A stretch of 64,000 bases of DNA from Halothiobacillus diazotrophicus. Lineage in GTDB: Bacteria; Pseudomonadota; Gammaproteobacteria; Halothiobacillales; Halothiobacillaceae. The translations under genes and the position numbers were made by a program. This document shows positions 27,948-36,174 of the stretch, piece after piece; position 1 is the stretch's first letter, and every line of letters begins with the position of its first letter. The notes under the pieces are model-generated. The model ran no database searches, was not told the origin of the DNA, and worked only from the letters and a program-made list of their open reading frames with translations. The stretch spans positions 2,166,001 to 2,230,000 of the forward strand of contig NZ_CP016027.1 in assembly GCF_001663815.1 (NCBI RefSeq), given 5' to 3'.

Positions 27948-28175
27948 TTACGGGTTTTGGGGGGCACGTGTGCTCAGCGTCACGGCATGCAGCGCGCCGG
28001 AGGTGATCGCGGGTGCCAGGATCTTGTTGACCATCTGATGCTGCTGCAGCATGGATTTGCCGGCAAAGGCGCTGCTGACGACTTCGATGCGGAAATTGCA
28101 GCCCTCGCCTTCGGGGTTGACCTGGGCGTCGGGCAGTACGGCCTGGATTTGCGCGATGATGTCTTGTGGGTTCAT
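27948..28175 (-). CDS. BolA-family protein (IbaG-like)
   Basis: 75 aa. The small KH-like fold of the BolA/IbaG family shows in VVSSAFAGKSMLQQHQMVNKIL followed by LHAVTLSTRAP, with a His in the conserved position of the helix-turn region. Family members pair with monothiol glutaredoxins and [2Fe-2S] clusters. A Cys in GEGCNFRIEV lies where many BolA proteins have a metal-contacting Cys or His. The short length and lack of a C-terminal tail fit IbaG/BolA-like rather than stress-type BolA. Upstream of the DUF1244 gene. Confidence 0.85.
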   Translation of the reverse strand: MNPQDIIAQIQAVLPDAQVNPEGEGCNFRIEVVSSAFAGKSMLQQHQMVNKILAPAITSGALHAVTLSTRAPQNP

Positions 28176-28258
28176 GGTTCGGGTTCCCTCAAAAATGTTG
28201 TGGGACAGAGTTTAGCAGTTGCCCGCGGTGCCCGCGTGCGTGATGGTGGCCGCGCCGC

Positions 28259-29362
28259 TCAGTCCGGCAGCAGCGCGCGCAGGCGATGACCGATGACCTC
28301 GGCCCGCCAACCGGTCGTGAGTCGCTGCGGGCGATCCGGTGTGCGGATGAGTGTGAGGAGGTCATCCGTGGTCGCCAGCAGGCTCGGTACCAGATCGGTC
28401 TCCTGAGCGACCTGCTGGACGGTTTCCTGTAGAAGGACCAGCAGGCCCGCCGTTTCCGGATCCTGACGAGTAAAGCGGACGGGTTGCGGCCATTGGTCGG
28501 CCGGCAGTTGCCGGGCCGCGTCCAGCCGATCGATCAGTTCGGCTGCTTCCGCAGGGGTACGTTGCTTCGGCCAGTGGCGCCGGGCGAGGAGCGCCTGCTG
28601 ATTTTCCGGTGGCTTGATCGCCAGTTCGATGGCGAAATCGTCGCTCAGCACCCACCGTCGGGGCAGATTGAGTGCGCGGGCGGTTTGCTCGCGCCAGGCC
28701 GAGATCGCCTGGAGTAGCGATAGCTGTTGGGCGGAAAGACGCTGCTGGCCGCGAACCCGCCGCCACTGTCGATCGTCTTCCGGCTGGAAACGGAGGGTGT
28801 CGTTCAGGGCCGCGCATTCCTCCTCCAGCCAGTGCTGTCGTCCCATTTCTGCGAGCCGTTGCATCAGGTCGGGGTAGATCAGCCGCAGGAAACGCACGTC
28901 GTCGGCGGCATACTGGCACTGCGCCTCCGTGAGGGGCCTCGTCGACCAATCCGTTCGGCTCTGGGACTTGTCCAGTTCCTCGGCCATCAAGTGCTGGACC
29001 AACCGGGCGTAGCCGATTTGCTCGCCAAGGCCCAATAGTGCCGCGGCGATCTGGGTGTCGTGGATATGCCCTGGCAGGGCGCCCGCCGCCAGATACATCA
29101 ATTCCAGATCCTGCTCGGCCGCGTGGAATACGATGGGCTGGGGCACCCCGTTCAGGGTACCCCAGAGGGGTTGCAGATCCAGATGGTTGGCCAGGGGATC
29201 GATCAGCCAGAGTCCATCGGGCGTGGCGATCTGGATCAGGCAAAGCTGAGGGTAATAGGTGGATTCCCTGAGGAACTCCGTATCCATGACCACAAATGGG
29301 GATTGGGGTAGGGCATCTAGGATCGGGCCAAGGGCGGCACTGTCCGTTATGATTGGGTGCAT
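28259..29362 (-). CDS. rnd: Ribonuclease D
   Basis: 367 aa 3'-5' exoribonuclease for tRNA and structured RNA maturation. It has the DEDDy catalytic set: Asp27 and Glu29 in VVMDTEFLRE, an HDTQIAA block with the second Asp, and the YAADDVRFL motif with Tyr and Asp. A first HRDC domain follows (about 210-290, LLQAISAWREQTARALNLPRRW), then a second helical region. The length matches E. coli RNase D. Divergent from the P450 gene. Confidence 0.94.
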   Translation of the reverse strand: MHPIITDSAALGPILDALPQSPFVVMDTEFLRESTYYPQLCLIQIATPDGLWLIDPLANHLDLQPLWGTLNGVPQPIVFHAAEQDLELMYLAAGALPGHIHDTQIAAALLGLGEQIGYARLVQHLMAEELDKSQSRTDWSTRPLTEAQCQYAADDVRFLRLIYPDLMQRLAEMGRQHWLEEECAALNDTLRFQPEDDRQWRRVRGQQRLSAQQLSLLQAISAWREQTARALNLPRRWVLSDDFAIELAIKPPENQQALLARRHWPKQRTPAEAAELIDRLDAARQLPADQWPQPVRFTRQDPETAGLLVLLQETVQQVAQETDLVPSLLATTDDLLTLIRTPDRPQRLTTGWRAEVIGHRLRALLPD

Positions 29363-29454
29363 GCTGTGGGCCTGGGTGGTGCGTGTGCGTGCAACCGGCT
29401 GTTGGTTCGGCCTTCGGGCACCTGCGTGTATGTCGTTGGGTTTGCGATTCTGAT

Positions 29455-29460
29455 TATAAT
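29455..29460 (+). promoter_or_regulatory. -10 element upstream of the cytochrome P450 gene
   Basis: A perfect TATAAT 104 nt before the P450 start. The -35 region is weak (GTCGTT near 29432). It would drive the P450-acyltransferase pair. Confidence 0.45.
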
Positions 29461-29563
29461 GAAGCCACTACCGATCCGCTAAGAATGCGGCCAAATAATG
29501 GTTCGGTTGGCCGTGCCGCGATTCGATGCGTTGAAAACACTCTGGCAAGGATGACTTGACCCT

Positions 29564-30997
29564 ATGACTGAATTTGCTCGCCTGACGCTTCCGGAGGGCT
29601 GCCGCGATCTCGCCGAACCGGATCCGGTCAAGGTCATACCGCCAACCGCGTGGCTGGATAGCACGCGAACACTTTCCGAACTCAAGACGAATCTCCTGTC
29701 CATCTGGCCGGAGCGCGCCTATCGGGGCCTTACCTTCGCGTTTCAGCTGTTGAATCAGCATTATCTTGTCTGTAATAGTCCCGACACGGTCAAGCGCGTG
29801 TTCCTGGAGGAGCACGATAATTACGATCGCAAGAGCCCGCAGATGCGCCATGCGCTGGAGCCGCTGCTGGGCGATGGTCTGTTCGTGAGTGATGGCGCGC
29901 TCTGGAAGGAGCGTCGCGACTATTGCGCGCCGGCCTTCGAGGCCGAGCGTCTGCCCGATTTTGCCGGTGTCATGGTGGAGTCCGCGCAGGAGATGGCTGA
30001 TCGGTGGGCACGCCTGCCGCATGACCAGCCGGTCGATATGCTGAATGAGATGGCGCGGCTGACCTCCTTGATCATTGGGCGGACGATTTTCGGGGACGAT
30101 ACCTCCGATGCGGAGGCGGCCCAGGTGGTCGATGGCTTTTCGACCTACCAGAAGGCGATCGAGCAGATGAACTGGGCGGACACCTTCGGGCTGCCCTACC
30201 TGCGGTGGCTCAGCAACCCCCTGTCGCGGTTCCGCGCGCAACGATCAGCAGCCCGCATTCACGAAGTGATCGATCGCATTATCGAGCGGCACAAGGCGCG
30301 CAAGGACAGTGATCGCGTCACGCTGCTGTCGATGCTGCTCGAGGGGCACCCCGGCAGCCGGGGGCAGAAGCGCTGCCCTCTGCACGCCCTGGGTGCGCGT
30401 AACGAAGCCATCGTGATGTTCATGGCCGGTCACGAGACAACCGCCAACTCCCTGGCCTGGGCCTGGTATCTGCTGGATCACAGTCCTCGCGCGGCGGATC
30501 GCTTGCACGAGGAGCTCGATCGCGTCCTGGGCGGCCGCGCACCCACGTTGGCGGATGTCCCGAAATTGCCCTATACCCGCGCCGTGTTCGAGGAAACCAT
30601 GCGTCTCTATCCGCCGGTGCCCGTGCTGAGCCGGCAGGCCCGAGCCGGTGACGAGATTCGGGGCAAGGCGTTGCGGAAGAACTCGATCATTCTGGTGATC
30701 CCCTGGCTGCTCCACCGTCACGAACTCTTCTGGGAAAAGCCCAATCAATTCATTCCCGAGCGATTCCTTCCCGGGCAGCCTCGGCCCGACAAATTCGTCT
30801 ATCTGCCGTTCAGCGTGGGGCACCGGGTCTGTCTGGGCATGCGTTTCGGTCTCACCGAGGGCATCCTCTGCCTGGCGACACTGGCGCAGCGTTTCCGGGC
30901 GCGGATGGCGCCTGAGCATTCGGTGGATATCGAATGTCGCCTGACTCTGCGGCCCCGGGGGGGATTGCCGATGTATCTGGAGCCGCGGTCGTCATGA
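29564..30997 (+). CDS. Cytochrome P450
   Basis: 477 aa soluble P450 without a fused reductase. Oxygen-activating I-helix motif AGHETT (288-293), ExxR at Glu344-Arg347, PERF (398-401) and the heme loop PFSVGHRVCLG with proximal Cys423. The sequence looks more like fatty-acid or steroid hydroxylating bacterial P450s of the CYP102/eukaryote-like branch than the camphor type. No ferredoxin or ferredoxin reductase lies nearby, so electron partners are encoded elsewhere. Its stop overlaps the ATG of an LpxL-like acyltransferase by 4 nt, suggesting a lipid or acyl-chain substrate. That link is inference. Confidence 0.93.
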   Translation: MTEFARLTLPEGCRDLAEPDPVKVIPPTAWLDSTRTLSELKTNLLSIWPERAYRGLTFAFQLLNQHYLVCNSPDTVKRVFLEEHDNYDRKSPQMRHALEPLLGDGLFVSDGALWKERRDYCAPAFEAERLPDFAGVMVESAQEMADRWARLPHDQPVDMLNEMARLTSLIIGRTIFGDDTSDAEAAQVVDGFSTYQKAIEQMNWADTFGLPYLRWLSNPLSRFRAQRSAARIHEVIDRIIERHKARKDSDRVTLLSMLLEGHPGSRGQKRCPLHALGARNEAIVMFMAGHETTANSLAWAWYLLDHSPRAADRLHEELDRVLGGRAPTLADVPKLPYTRAVFEETMRLYPPVPVLSRQARAGDEIRGKALRKNSIILVIPWLLHRHELFWEKPNQFIPERFLPGQPRPDKFVYLPFSVGHRVCLGMRFGLTEGILCLATLAQRFRARMAPEHSVDIECRLTLRPRGGLPMYLEPRSS

Positions 30998-31983
30998 CCG
31001 ACCCGGCGCTGTCCAGCCCGTCGACCAAACCGAAGGTAACTCGGCTGACCCTGAAGGATCGGGCCGAGTTGCTATTGGCTTACCTCTTTCGTTTCCTGCC
31101 CATCGACTGGGTGTCCCGGATTGGTGCCTGGCTCGGCGCGCGCGCTGGGCGGCGGGCCATCGCCGCCCAGCGGCTCTGGGTCGGGCGTATGCACGTCAGT
31201 CTCGAACGACTCCTGGGCATTACCGATCCGCGCGCGCGCGAGGGGTTGATTATTGAGCACACCCGGAACATCGGGCGTGTTTACGCCGAGATACCCATCC
31301 TGCATCGCATGGTTCGTGCCGGGCGGCTGGAGATTGTGGGCGCCGAGCATCTGGAGAACTTGTCCCGGCCGGTGATCATTGCCACGGCCCATGTCGGCAA
31401 CTGGGAGTTCATGGGGCGGGTGCCCGAACTGATCGGCGGGTTATGGTGCGACATCTACCTGCCCTTGGGTCAAGGGGTGCGGGCTAAGTTGGCCCATAAA
31501 TCCCGGGCCGGGTGGCGGTTTGCGGATGGGCAGGAGGCCGATTATGTGGCGGCAGGTCCTGCCGCGATGCGTCACGTCAGCAAGGCGATGGCACGGGGTC
31601 GAAGCCTCGTGCTGTTCATTGACGAGGAAAAGGACGAGTACGTCTGGGCGCCCAGTCTTGGCCGCGATATCCCTTATGCGGGCAACCGCTGGATCGCGGC
31701 CCGTTTGGCCGTGCAGCACGGTCTGGACATTCTCCCTGTACATATCGAGCCCCATGGCCTGGGACGCTACCGGGCCGTGATCGAACCCAAGCTCACGCCA
31801 CCGGCGGCAGGGGATACCGAGTCGCGGTCACGCTGGCTGGCTGATCGGCTTGACGCGCATCTGGATGCCTGGGTGCGCCGGTGGTTGACGTATTGGTACT
31901 GGTTGCCCCTGCTGGATATGGACAAGTCAGCGCCAAATGCCCGTCCATCATCTGGGCGGAGGAACGGTCAGGTCGATCCCTGA
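30994..31983 (+). CDS. LpxL/HtrB-like lysophospholipid/lipid A acyltransferase
   Basis: 329 aa from ATG 30994, which overlaps the P450 stop (ATGA). It belongs to the LpxL-type acyltransferase family: catalytic HX4E at His133-Glu138 (TAHVGNWEFM), a region near FIDEEKDEYVWAPSLGRDIPYAG for acceptor binding, and AARLAVQHGLDILPVHIE. Typical members add secondary acyl chains to lipid A from acyl-ACP at the inner membrane. This copy has only a weak N-terminal hydrophobic segment (LLLAYLFRFLPIDWV). With a P450 partner it might act on a hydroxylated or specialised lipid instead of lipid A. Confidence 0.82.
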   Translation: MTDPALSSPSTKPKVTRLTLKDRAELLLAYLFRFLPIDWVSRIGAWLGARAGRRAIAAQRLWVGRMHVSLERLLGITDPRAREGLIIEHTRNIGRVYAEIPILHRMVRAGRLEIVGAEHLENLSRPVIIATAHVGNWEFMGRVPELIGGLWCDIYLPLGQGVRAKLAHKSRAGWRFADGQEADYVAAGPAAMRHVSKAMARGRSLVLFIDEEKDEYVWAPSLGRDIPYAGNRWIAARLAVQHGLDILPVHIEPHGLGRYRAVIEPKLTPPAAGDTESRSRWLADRLDAHLDAWVRRWLTYWYWLPLLDMDKSAPNARPSSGRRNGQVDP

Positions 31984-32020
31984 TCAATCGTCCTTGCTGA
32001 GCGGTGGCCGTACGCCATGA

Positions 32021-32062
32021 AAAGCAGCAAGGCACGCCCCCGAGAGCGTGCCTTGCTGCTTT
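32021..32062. terminator. Bidirectional terminator between the acyltransferase and ppiA
   Basis: A perfect 17-bp stem: AAAGCAGCAAGGCACGC (32021-32037) and its complement at 32046-32062, loop CCCCGAGA. It ends in TTT on both strands and lies between convergent genes, so it can stop both transcripts. Confidence 0.85.
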
Positions 32063-32089
32063 CTGCAACGACGATCGTCGTCTTGCGGA

Positions 32090-32707
32090 TCAGGGCAGGA
32101 TCTTGATCGATTCGATCACGACCGTCTGTCTGGGCACGTCCTGCGGGAACGGACCGCCGGAGCCGGTCGGCGTATGGGCGATCTTGTCCACCACCCCCAT
32201 GCCCCGGGTTACGTGGCCGAAGACCGCATAACCGGCGCCGCGCATGGTGGGTGCGGTGTAGTCCAGAAACCGGTTGTCGGCCACATTGATGAAGAACTGA
32301 CTGGTCGCCGAGTTCGGATCGCTGGTTCGCGCCATGGCAATGGTGCCGCGCAGATTGTGCAGGCCATTGCTTGCCTCGTTGATGACCGGTGCGTCGGTCG
32401 GTTTCTGGCGGAAGTTCGGGGTGAAGCCGCCGCCCTGGATCATGAAGCCCGGGATGACGCGGTGAAAGATCGTCCCGGCATAGAATCCGCTTTTCACATA
32501 ATGCAGGAAATTTTCGACGGTTTTCGGCGCCTTGACGGGGTCCAGAGCAAGGACGATCTGGCCGAGATTCGTGGTGATTTCCACGGAAACCGTGTGCTGC
32601 AGCGGTGTGGGATTGGTTTCGGCGCTTGCGCCCTGAATACCCAACAGCAGCGTGCCGGCCAGCAGGCCGGCGGCAAGGATGCGACGTCGGCTGAGATCAG
32701 TCGTCAC
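32090..32707 (-). CDS. ppiA: Exported cyclophilin-type peptidyl-prolyl isomerase
   Basis: 205 aa starting with GTG at 32707, overlapping the end of dksA by 11 nt. An N-terminal export signal ([20 protein letters not shown], ending GASAE) contains a twin-arginine-like SRRRIL, so Sec or Tat export is possible. The cyclophilin core has [15 protein letters not shown] with the catalytic Arg, [20 protein letters not shown] and [13 protein letters not shown], matching PpiA. It speeds proline isomerisation during periplasmic folding. It is transcribed behind dksA. Confidence 0.92.
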   Translation of the reverse strand: MTTDLSRRRILAAGLLAGTLLLGIQGASAETNPTPLQHTVSVEITTNLGQIVLALDPVKAPKTVENFLHYVKSGFYAGTIFHRVIPGFMIQGGGFTPNFRQKPTDAPVINEASNGLHNLRGTIAMARTSDPNSATSQFFINVADNRFLDYTAPTMRGAGYAVFGHVTRGMGVVDKIAHTPTGSGGPFPQDVPRQTVVIESIKILP

Positions 32708-33113
32708 GCTGTACGCGCTCCAGTCGCTCGTGTCGTTCCTGGGCCTCGATCGTCAGCGTGGCAATCGGGCGCGCTTCCAGACGGCGGATGCCGATTTCGT
32801 CGCCCGTCTCGTCGCAGAATCCGTAGGTGCCTTCGGCAATTTGCTTGAGCGCCTTGTCGATCTTGTTGATCAGCTTGCGGTAGCGATCGCGCGTGCGCAG
32901 TTCCAGTGCGGCATCGGACTCCAGGGAGGCGCGGTCGTTGATGTCCGGTTCCTGCCAGTTTTCCTCGCGGAGGTGGTTGACCGTCGATTCGGACTCCTGC
33001 AGGAGCTCTTCACGCCATGCCAGGAGCTTCTGGCGGAAGTACTCCAGTTGCATGGGGTTCATGTATTCCTCGGATTCCGAGGGTTTGTAGCCGGGTGGGA
33101 GCGTGACTGCCAT
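32697..33113 (-). CDS. dksA: DksA-family transcription factor with degenerate zinc finger
   Basis: 138 aa. Binds RNA polymerase in the secondary channel and, with ppGpp, controls rRNA/tRNA and stress promoters. The coiled-coil tip residues Asp57, Asp60 and Ala62 (PDINDRAS) align with E. coli Asp71, Asp74 and Ala76 at a constant offset of 14. The four zinc ligands of E. coli DksA correspond to Cys100, Thr103, Thr121 and Ala124, so zinc cannot be held the usual way. The C-Thr-Thr/Ser-Ala pattern is known from zinc-independent DksA2-type and alphaproteobacterial DksA proteins. GAGG precedes the ATG by 9 nt. Confidence 0.93.
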   Translation of the reverse strand: MAVTLPPGYKPSESEEYMNPMQLEYFRQKLLAWREELLQESESTVNHLREENWQEPDINDRASLESDAALELRTRDRYRKLINKIDKALKQIAEGTYGFCDETGDEIGIRRLEARPIATLTIEAQERHERLERVQRDD

Positions 33114-33303
33114 GTGCCAAAACCTCTGTCCGGGCGGGATGCCGGATCACTGTTGTCGTCGAAATGGGAGCGTGCGCGCGCAACGCCATCTTGGGCTTGA
33201 TGCCGAATAAACAGCCGACGAGTATAGGTTTCCCGGCGACCATGCGCAATCGCCCTGTGTCGGTGCGCCCGAATGTGGGGGCGAATTATGTCAGATCAAT
33301 CGC

Positions 33304-34056
33304 TTAGTGGGTGGATAATTGTTGTCCGCTGGTGAACAGCCAGGTCCGGGTGATGTTGATCTGATCGTACTGGGCCGCGAGCTTGGGCGGAAAGGGCGGG
33401 TAGGGTGAGGCCAGCTGCACCATGCGTCTTGCCGCCTCGTCAATGGTCGTGTTGCCAGAGGATTGACGCACGGCAATGTTGAGGACGTGACCGCCCTGAT
33501 TGACCGTGACTTCGAGAATCAGTTGCCCAGAGAGATGCTGGGATTTGAGCTCTTCCGGGTAGTGCTGGTTGACGTAGCTTTCCACCTGCCTTTTCCATTT
33601 GGCCAGATATTGACCGGCGGGCCCATCCACGGTTCGGCTGGTCATGTACCCCGTTTTCAGGGACTGGCTCACGGCCTGGTTCAGGCGGTTGAACAGGTCG
33701 GGGGAGGGCAGGTGGACCGGACTGTCGGTAGCGCCTTCGCTTCCTTGGTCTGTCTTGCCGCTACCGGGTTTCGGCGGGGTCATCGTGTCGGAGAACGTGC
33801 CCTGTGCGCTGGCAAGCGAAGGCGTGGTGAGTTCCTTGTTGATGACCGGGCTGGGGCTCGGCGAGGCATCCACCGTCTTACTGGCCAGCGGGGCATCCAG
33901 GGTCAGTTCGATACTGGGCGCTCTGGGCGGCGGCGGTGGCGGGCTGGCGAAGATGAGCAGCAACAGCAATGCGTGCAGGCCCAGCGCAATCACCATGGCG
34001 AAGGCCAGTCGTTTGTCGCTGGCGATGTCGTTTTGATCGAGTGCCCAGTAATTCAT
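33304..34056 (-). CDS. TonB-family energy transducer (TonB3-like)
   Basis: 250 aa. One N-terminal membrane helix (AFAMVIALGLHALLLLLIFA, about 19-38) with a His in the membrane as in TonB, a proline-rich stretch beginning PPPPPPRAP, a Ser/Pro/Lys linker, and a C-terminal TonB domain (LILEVTVNQGGHVLNIAVRQSSGN, AARRMVQLASPYPPFPP). It lies beside the gsh genes and the pilG cluster, as does P. aeruginosa TonB3, a TonB homologue linked to twitching motility. That is its most likely assignment. It could also energise BtuB. No exbB/exbD nearby. Confidence 0.85.
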   Translation of the reverse strand: MNYWALDQNDIASDKRLAFAMVIALGLHALLLLLIFASPPPPPPRAPSIELTLDAPLASKTVDASPSPSPVINKELTTPSLASAQGTFSDTMTPPKPGSGKTDQGSEGATDSPVHLPSPDLFNRLNQAVSQSLKTGYMTSRTVDGPAGQYLAKWKRQVESYVNQHYPEELKSQHLSGQLILEVTVNQGGHVLNIAVRQSSGNTTIDEAARRMVQLASPYPPFPPKLAAQYDQINITRTWLFTSGQQLSTH

Positions 34057-34117
34057 ATCGCTTCCTTGAGAGATGAGTGGGTGGCGGCTGTTACCGGGGC
34101 CAGATCCCGTCGCGTCC

Positions 34118-35188
34118 TCAGACGGGTGGTACCCGGTGCGTGCTCGTCAATCCCGCAATCGGCTGGATAAGGTGCGCGGCGGCCTGCATGCGGTCACTCA
34201 TCCACAGTGCGCCATCTTCCTCCATGAACAGAACACCATTCAAACCTAATTTGCGAATCATAGCAGGCAGTTGTTCGGGTTCGAGCATCATGACGCCCTT
34301 GGTTGCCCCGTCGCTGATGGCGTAGTGATTGGCCCACACGGTACTGCCTGCAACCCGGCGGACGGGGCGGGCTGTCTTGGGGTTGATGATGTGGGAATAG
34401 GCTTCGCCCTTATAGATGAATCGATGTTCGTAGTTGCCGGAACTGTTGAGCGACTGATGCCCGGCCAGGTCGATGCTGGCCAGAACGCCGCGCTTCAGGG
34501 GGTTTTCGATGGCCAGATGCCAGGGTTTGTCGCCCGCCTGACCGATCATGAAGAGGTCCCCGCCCGTATCGAACAGGCAGTTCTTGACGCCGGCCTTCTG
34601 GGCGGCTTGGATCACGAGATGCCCCGCATAACCTTCGGCGCAGCCGTTGAAGTCGAACTGAACGCGTCGGTTGCGGACGATGACTTCCCGTCCTTCGACC
34701 GAGACATCGTTCATGCTGGGCGGATTTTCCAGCCAGGCGTCCAAAAAGGCGTCGGAAGGGAGTGGGTGGGATTGGTCCACATGGCTGTTGTGGAATCCCC
34801 AGGCGGCGATCAGCGCGCCGATCGTCGGGTCGAAGGTGCCCTCGGTCGCATCGAACAGCGTGCGCGAGATTCTGATGAGGTCGAGAATGGTGGGCGTCGC
34901 CGTTGCCCGGCCGTGCGCGGCGAGTTCGGCGTTCAAGCGCGTCAAGTCACTCGGCTTCCAGGGGTGGATGCTTCGGTACAGCGGTTCGACGATGCCGGCA
35001 GCTGCATTGACCGTGGCGGTGATCGCTTCGGGGGGTTCGTCCGCAAAACGCAAGGTCATCGGCATGTTGAACACCATGAATCCCTCTTCGGTGATTCGTG
35101 GTGTCGATCGGCTGCAACCGGCGATCAGGCTGCTGGCAAGAATCGGGGTGGCAGCAAGGGTGTGCAGGAAGTGGCGGCGGGACGTCAT
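34118..35188 (-). CDS. apbE: FAD:protein FMN transferase (ApbE lipoprotein)
   Basis: 356 aa. The N-terminus TSRRHFLHTLAATPILASSL followed by IAGC combines a twin-arginine motif with a lipobox, so it is probably a Tat-exported lipoprotein. The ApbE core includes IHPWKPSDLTRLN, TFDPTIGALIAAWGF, the DFNGCAEGYAG block in the position of the usual GGIAKGYA, the GGDLFMIG loop, SSGNYEHRFI and SHIINPKTARPV. ApbE transfers FMN from FAD to Thr of Nqr/Rnf-type and other periplasmic flavoproteins. No Nqr or Rnf genes are in the window. It sits 20 nt after gshB, an unusual partner, and before tonB. Confidence 0.88.
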   Translation of the reverse strand: MTSRRHFLHTLAATPILASSLIAGCSRSTPRITEEGFMVFNMPMTLRFADEPPEAITATVNAAAGIVEPLYRSIHPWKPSDLTRLNAELAAHGRATATPTILDLIRISRTLFDATEGTFDPTIGALIAAWGFHNSHVDQSHPLPSDAFLDAWLENPPSMNDVSVEGREVIVRNRRVQFDFNGCAEGYAGHLVIQAAQKAGVKNCLFDTGGDLFMIGQAGDKPWHLAIENPLKRGVLASIDLAGHQSLNSSGNYEHRFIYKGEAYSHIINPKTARPVRRVAGSTVWANHYAISDGATKGVMMLEPEQLPAMIRKLGLNGVLFMEEDGALWMSDRMQAAAHLIQPIAGLTSTHRVPPV

Positions 35189-35208
35189 GGGGATTTCGGT
35201 GTGCAGGG

Positions 35209-36174
35209 TCAGGCAGTTGTGGGGGCGGTCGGGGTGACCGTGCGGCGCTGTTCCGCCAGGAAATCGAGCAGCTGTCCGGCCGGGTCGTTGCGGCAGACCG
35301 CATCGATCTCCCGGGCGCAGGTGGGACTCGTGACGTTGATTTCCGTGAGGTGGTCGCCAATGACGTCCAGGCCGACGAACCAGAATCCGGCACGGGCGAG
35401 ATCGGGGCCCACGGCGGCGGCGATTTCCCGGTCGCGAGGGCGAAGCGGCACCACGGTGCCTTGTCCGCCAGCCGCCAGATTGGCGCGGAAGCGGTCGGCC
35501 GGCGGGCGGCGCAACAGGGCGTGATCCACCGGAATGCCGTTGATGAGCAGAATTCGTCGATCGCCCTCCTGGATGGCGGGTAGAAAACGCTGCGCCATCA
35601 TGAGCCCGTTGGCGGTCATGGTCTCGAAGATCACGTCAGCGTTCATGTCGTCGCGCGTGACCTGGAAAATGGAACTGCCGCCCATCGCGTCCAGCGGTTT
35701 GACGACGATGTGCCCGTGCGTCTCGAGGAATTCCTGCAGTTGCGTCATGTTCCGGGTCACCAGCGTGGGCGGGCAGAAGGCGGGGTAGTGTTGGGCCAGG
35801 AGCTTCTCGTTCGCGGCACGGAGGGCATTTGGCCGGTTGGCCACGAGCACCCCCTGACGTTCGGCCAGCTCCAGCAGGGCGGTGACGTAGTGGTAATTCA
35901 GGGTGACGGGGGGGTCCTGCCGATGAAGAATGATGTCGAGCTCGGCCAGATCCGAACGAATTTTGGGGCCGAGCGTGAACCAGTCCTCGCGGGTGTCGCG
36001 AACGCTCACCGTGCACATGTCGGATTTGGCGCGGCCATCTTCGGCATAAAGCCAGTCCGGCTCGATGTAATACAGCGTCCAGCCCCGTGATTGCGCGGCA
36101 AGCATCAGGGCGAACGAGGTGTCTTTCCAGGGTTTGATGGCCTGTATCGGGTCCATGACGACGCCGAGTTTCAT
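35209..36174 (-). CDS. gshB: Glutathione synthetase
   Basis: 321 aa from ATG 36174. The second step of glutathione synthesis, joining gamma-glutamylcysteine and glycine with ATP. It begins MKLGVVMDPIQAIKPWKDTS and contains DIILHRQDPP, the ATP-grasp block HGHIVVKPLDAMGGSSIFQV, RILLINGIPVDHALLR and the metal/ATP end LDVIGDHLTEINVTSPT, all typical of the bacterial GshB family. Its ATG overlaps the gshA stop by 4 nt. Upstream in-frame codons to 36909 are antisense-like noise and were excluded. Confidence 0.96.
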   Translation of the reverse strand: MKLGVVMDPIQAIKPWKDTSFALMLAAQSRGWTLYYIEPDWLYAEDGRAKSDMCTVSVRDTREDWFTLGPKIRSDLAELDIILHRQDPPVTLNYHYVTALLELAERQGVLVANRPNALRAANEKLLAQHYPAFCPPTLVTRNMTQLQEFLETHGHIVVKPLDAMGGSSIFQVTRDDMNADVIFETMTANGLMMAQRFLPAIQEGDRRILLINGIPVDHALLRRPPADRFRANLAAGGQGTVVPLRPRDREIAAAVGPDLARAGFWFVGLDVIGDHLTEINVTSPTCAREIDAVCRNDPAGQLLDFLAEQRRTVTPTAPTTA

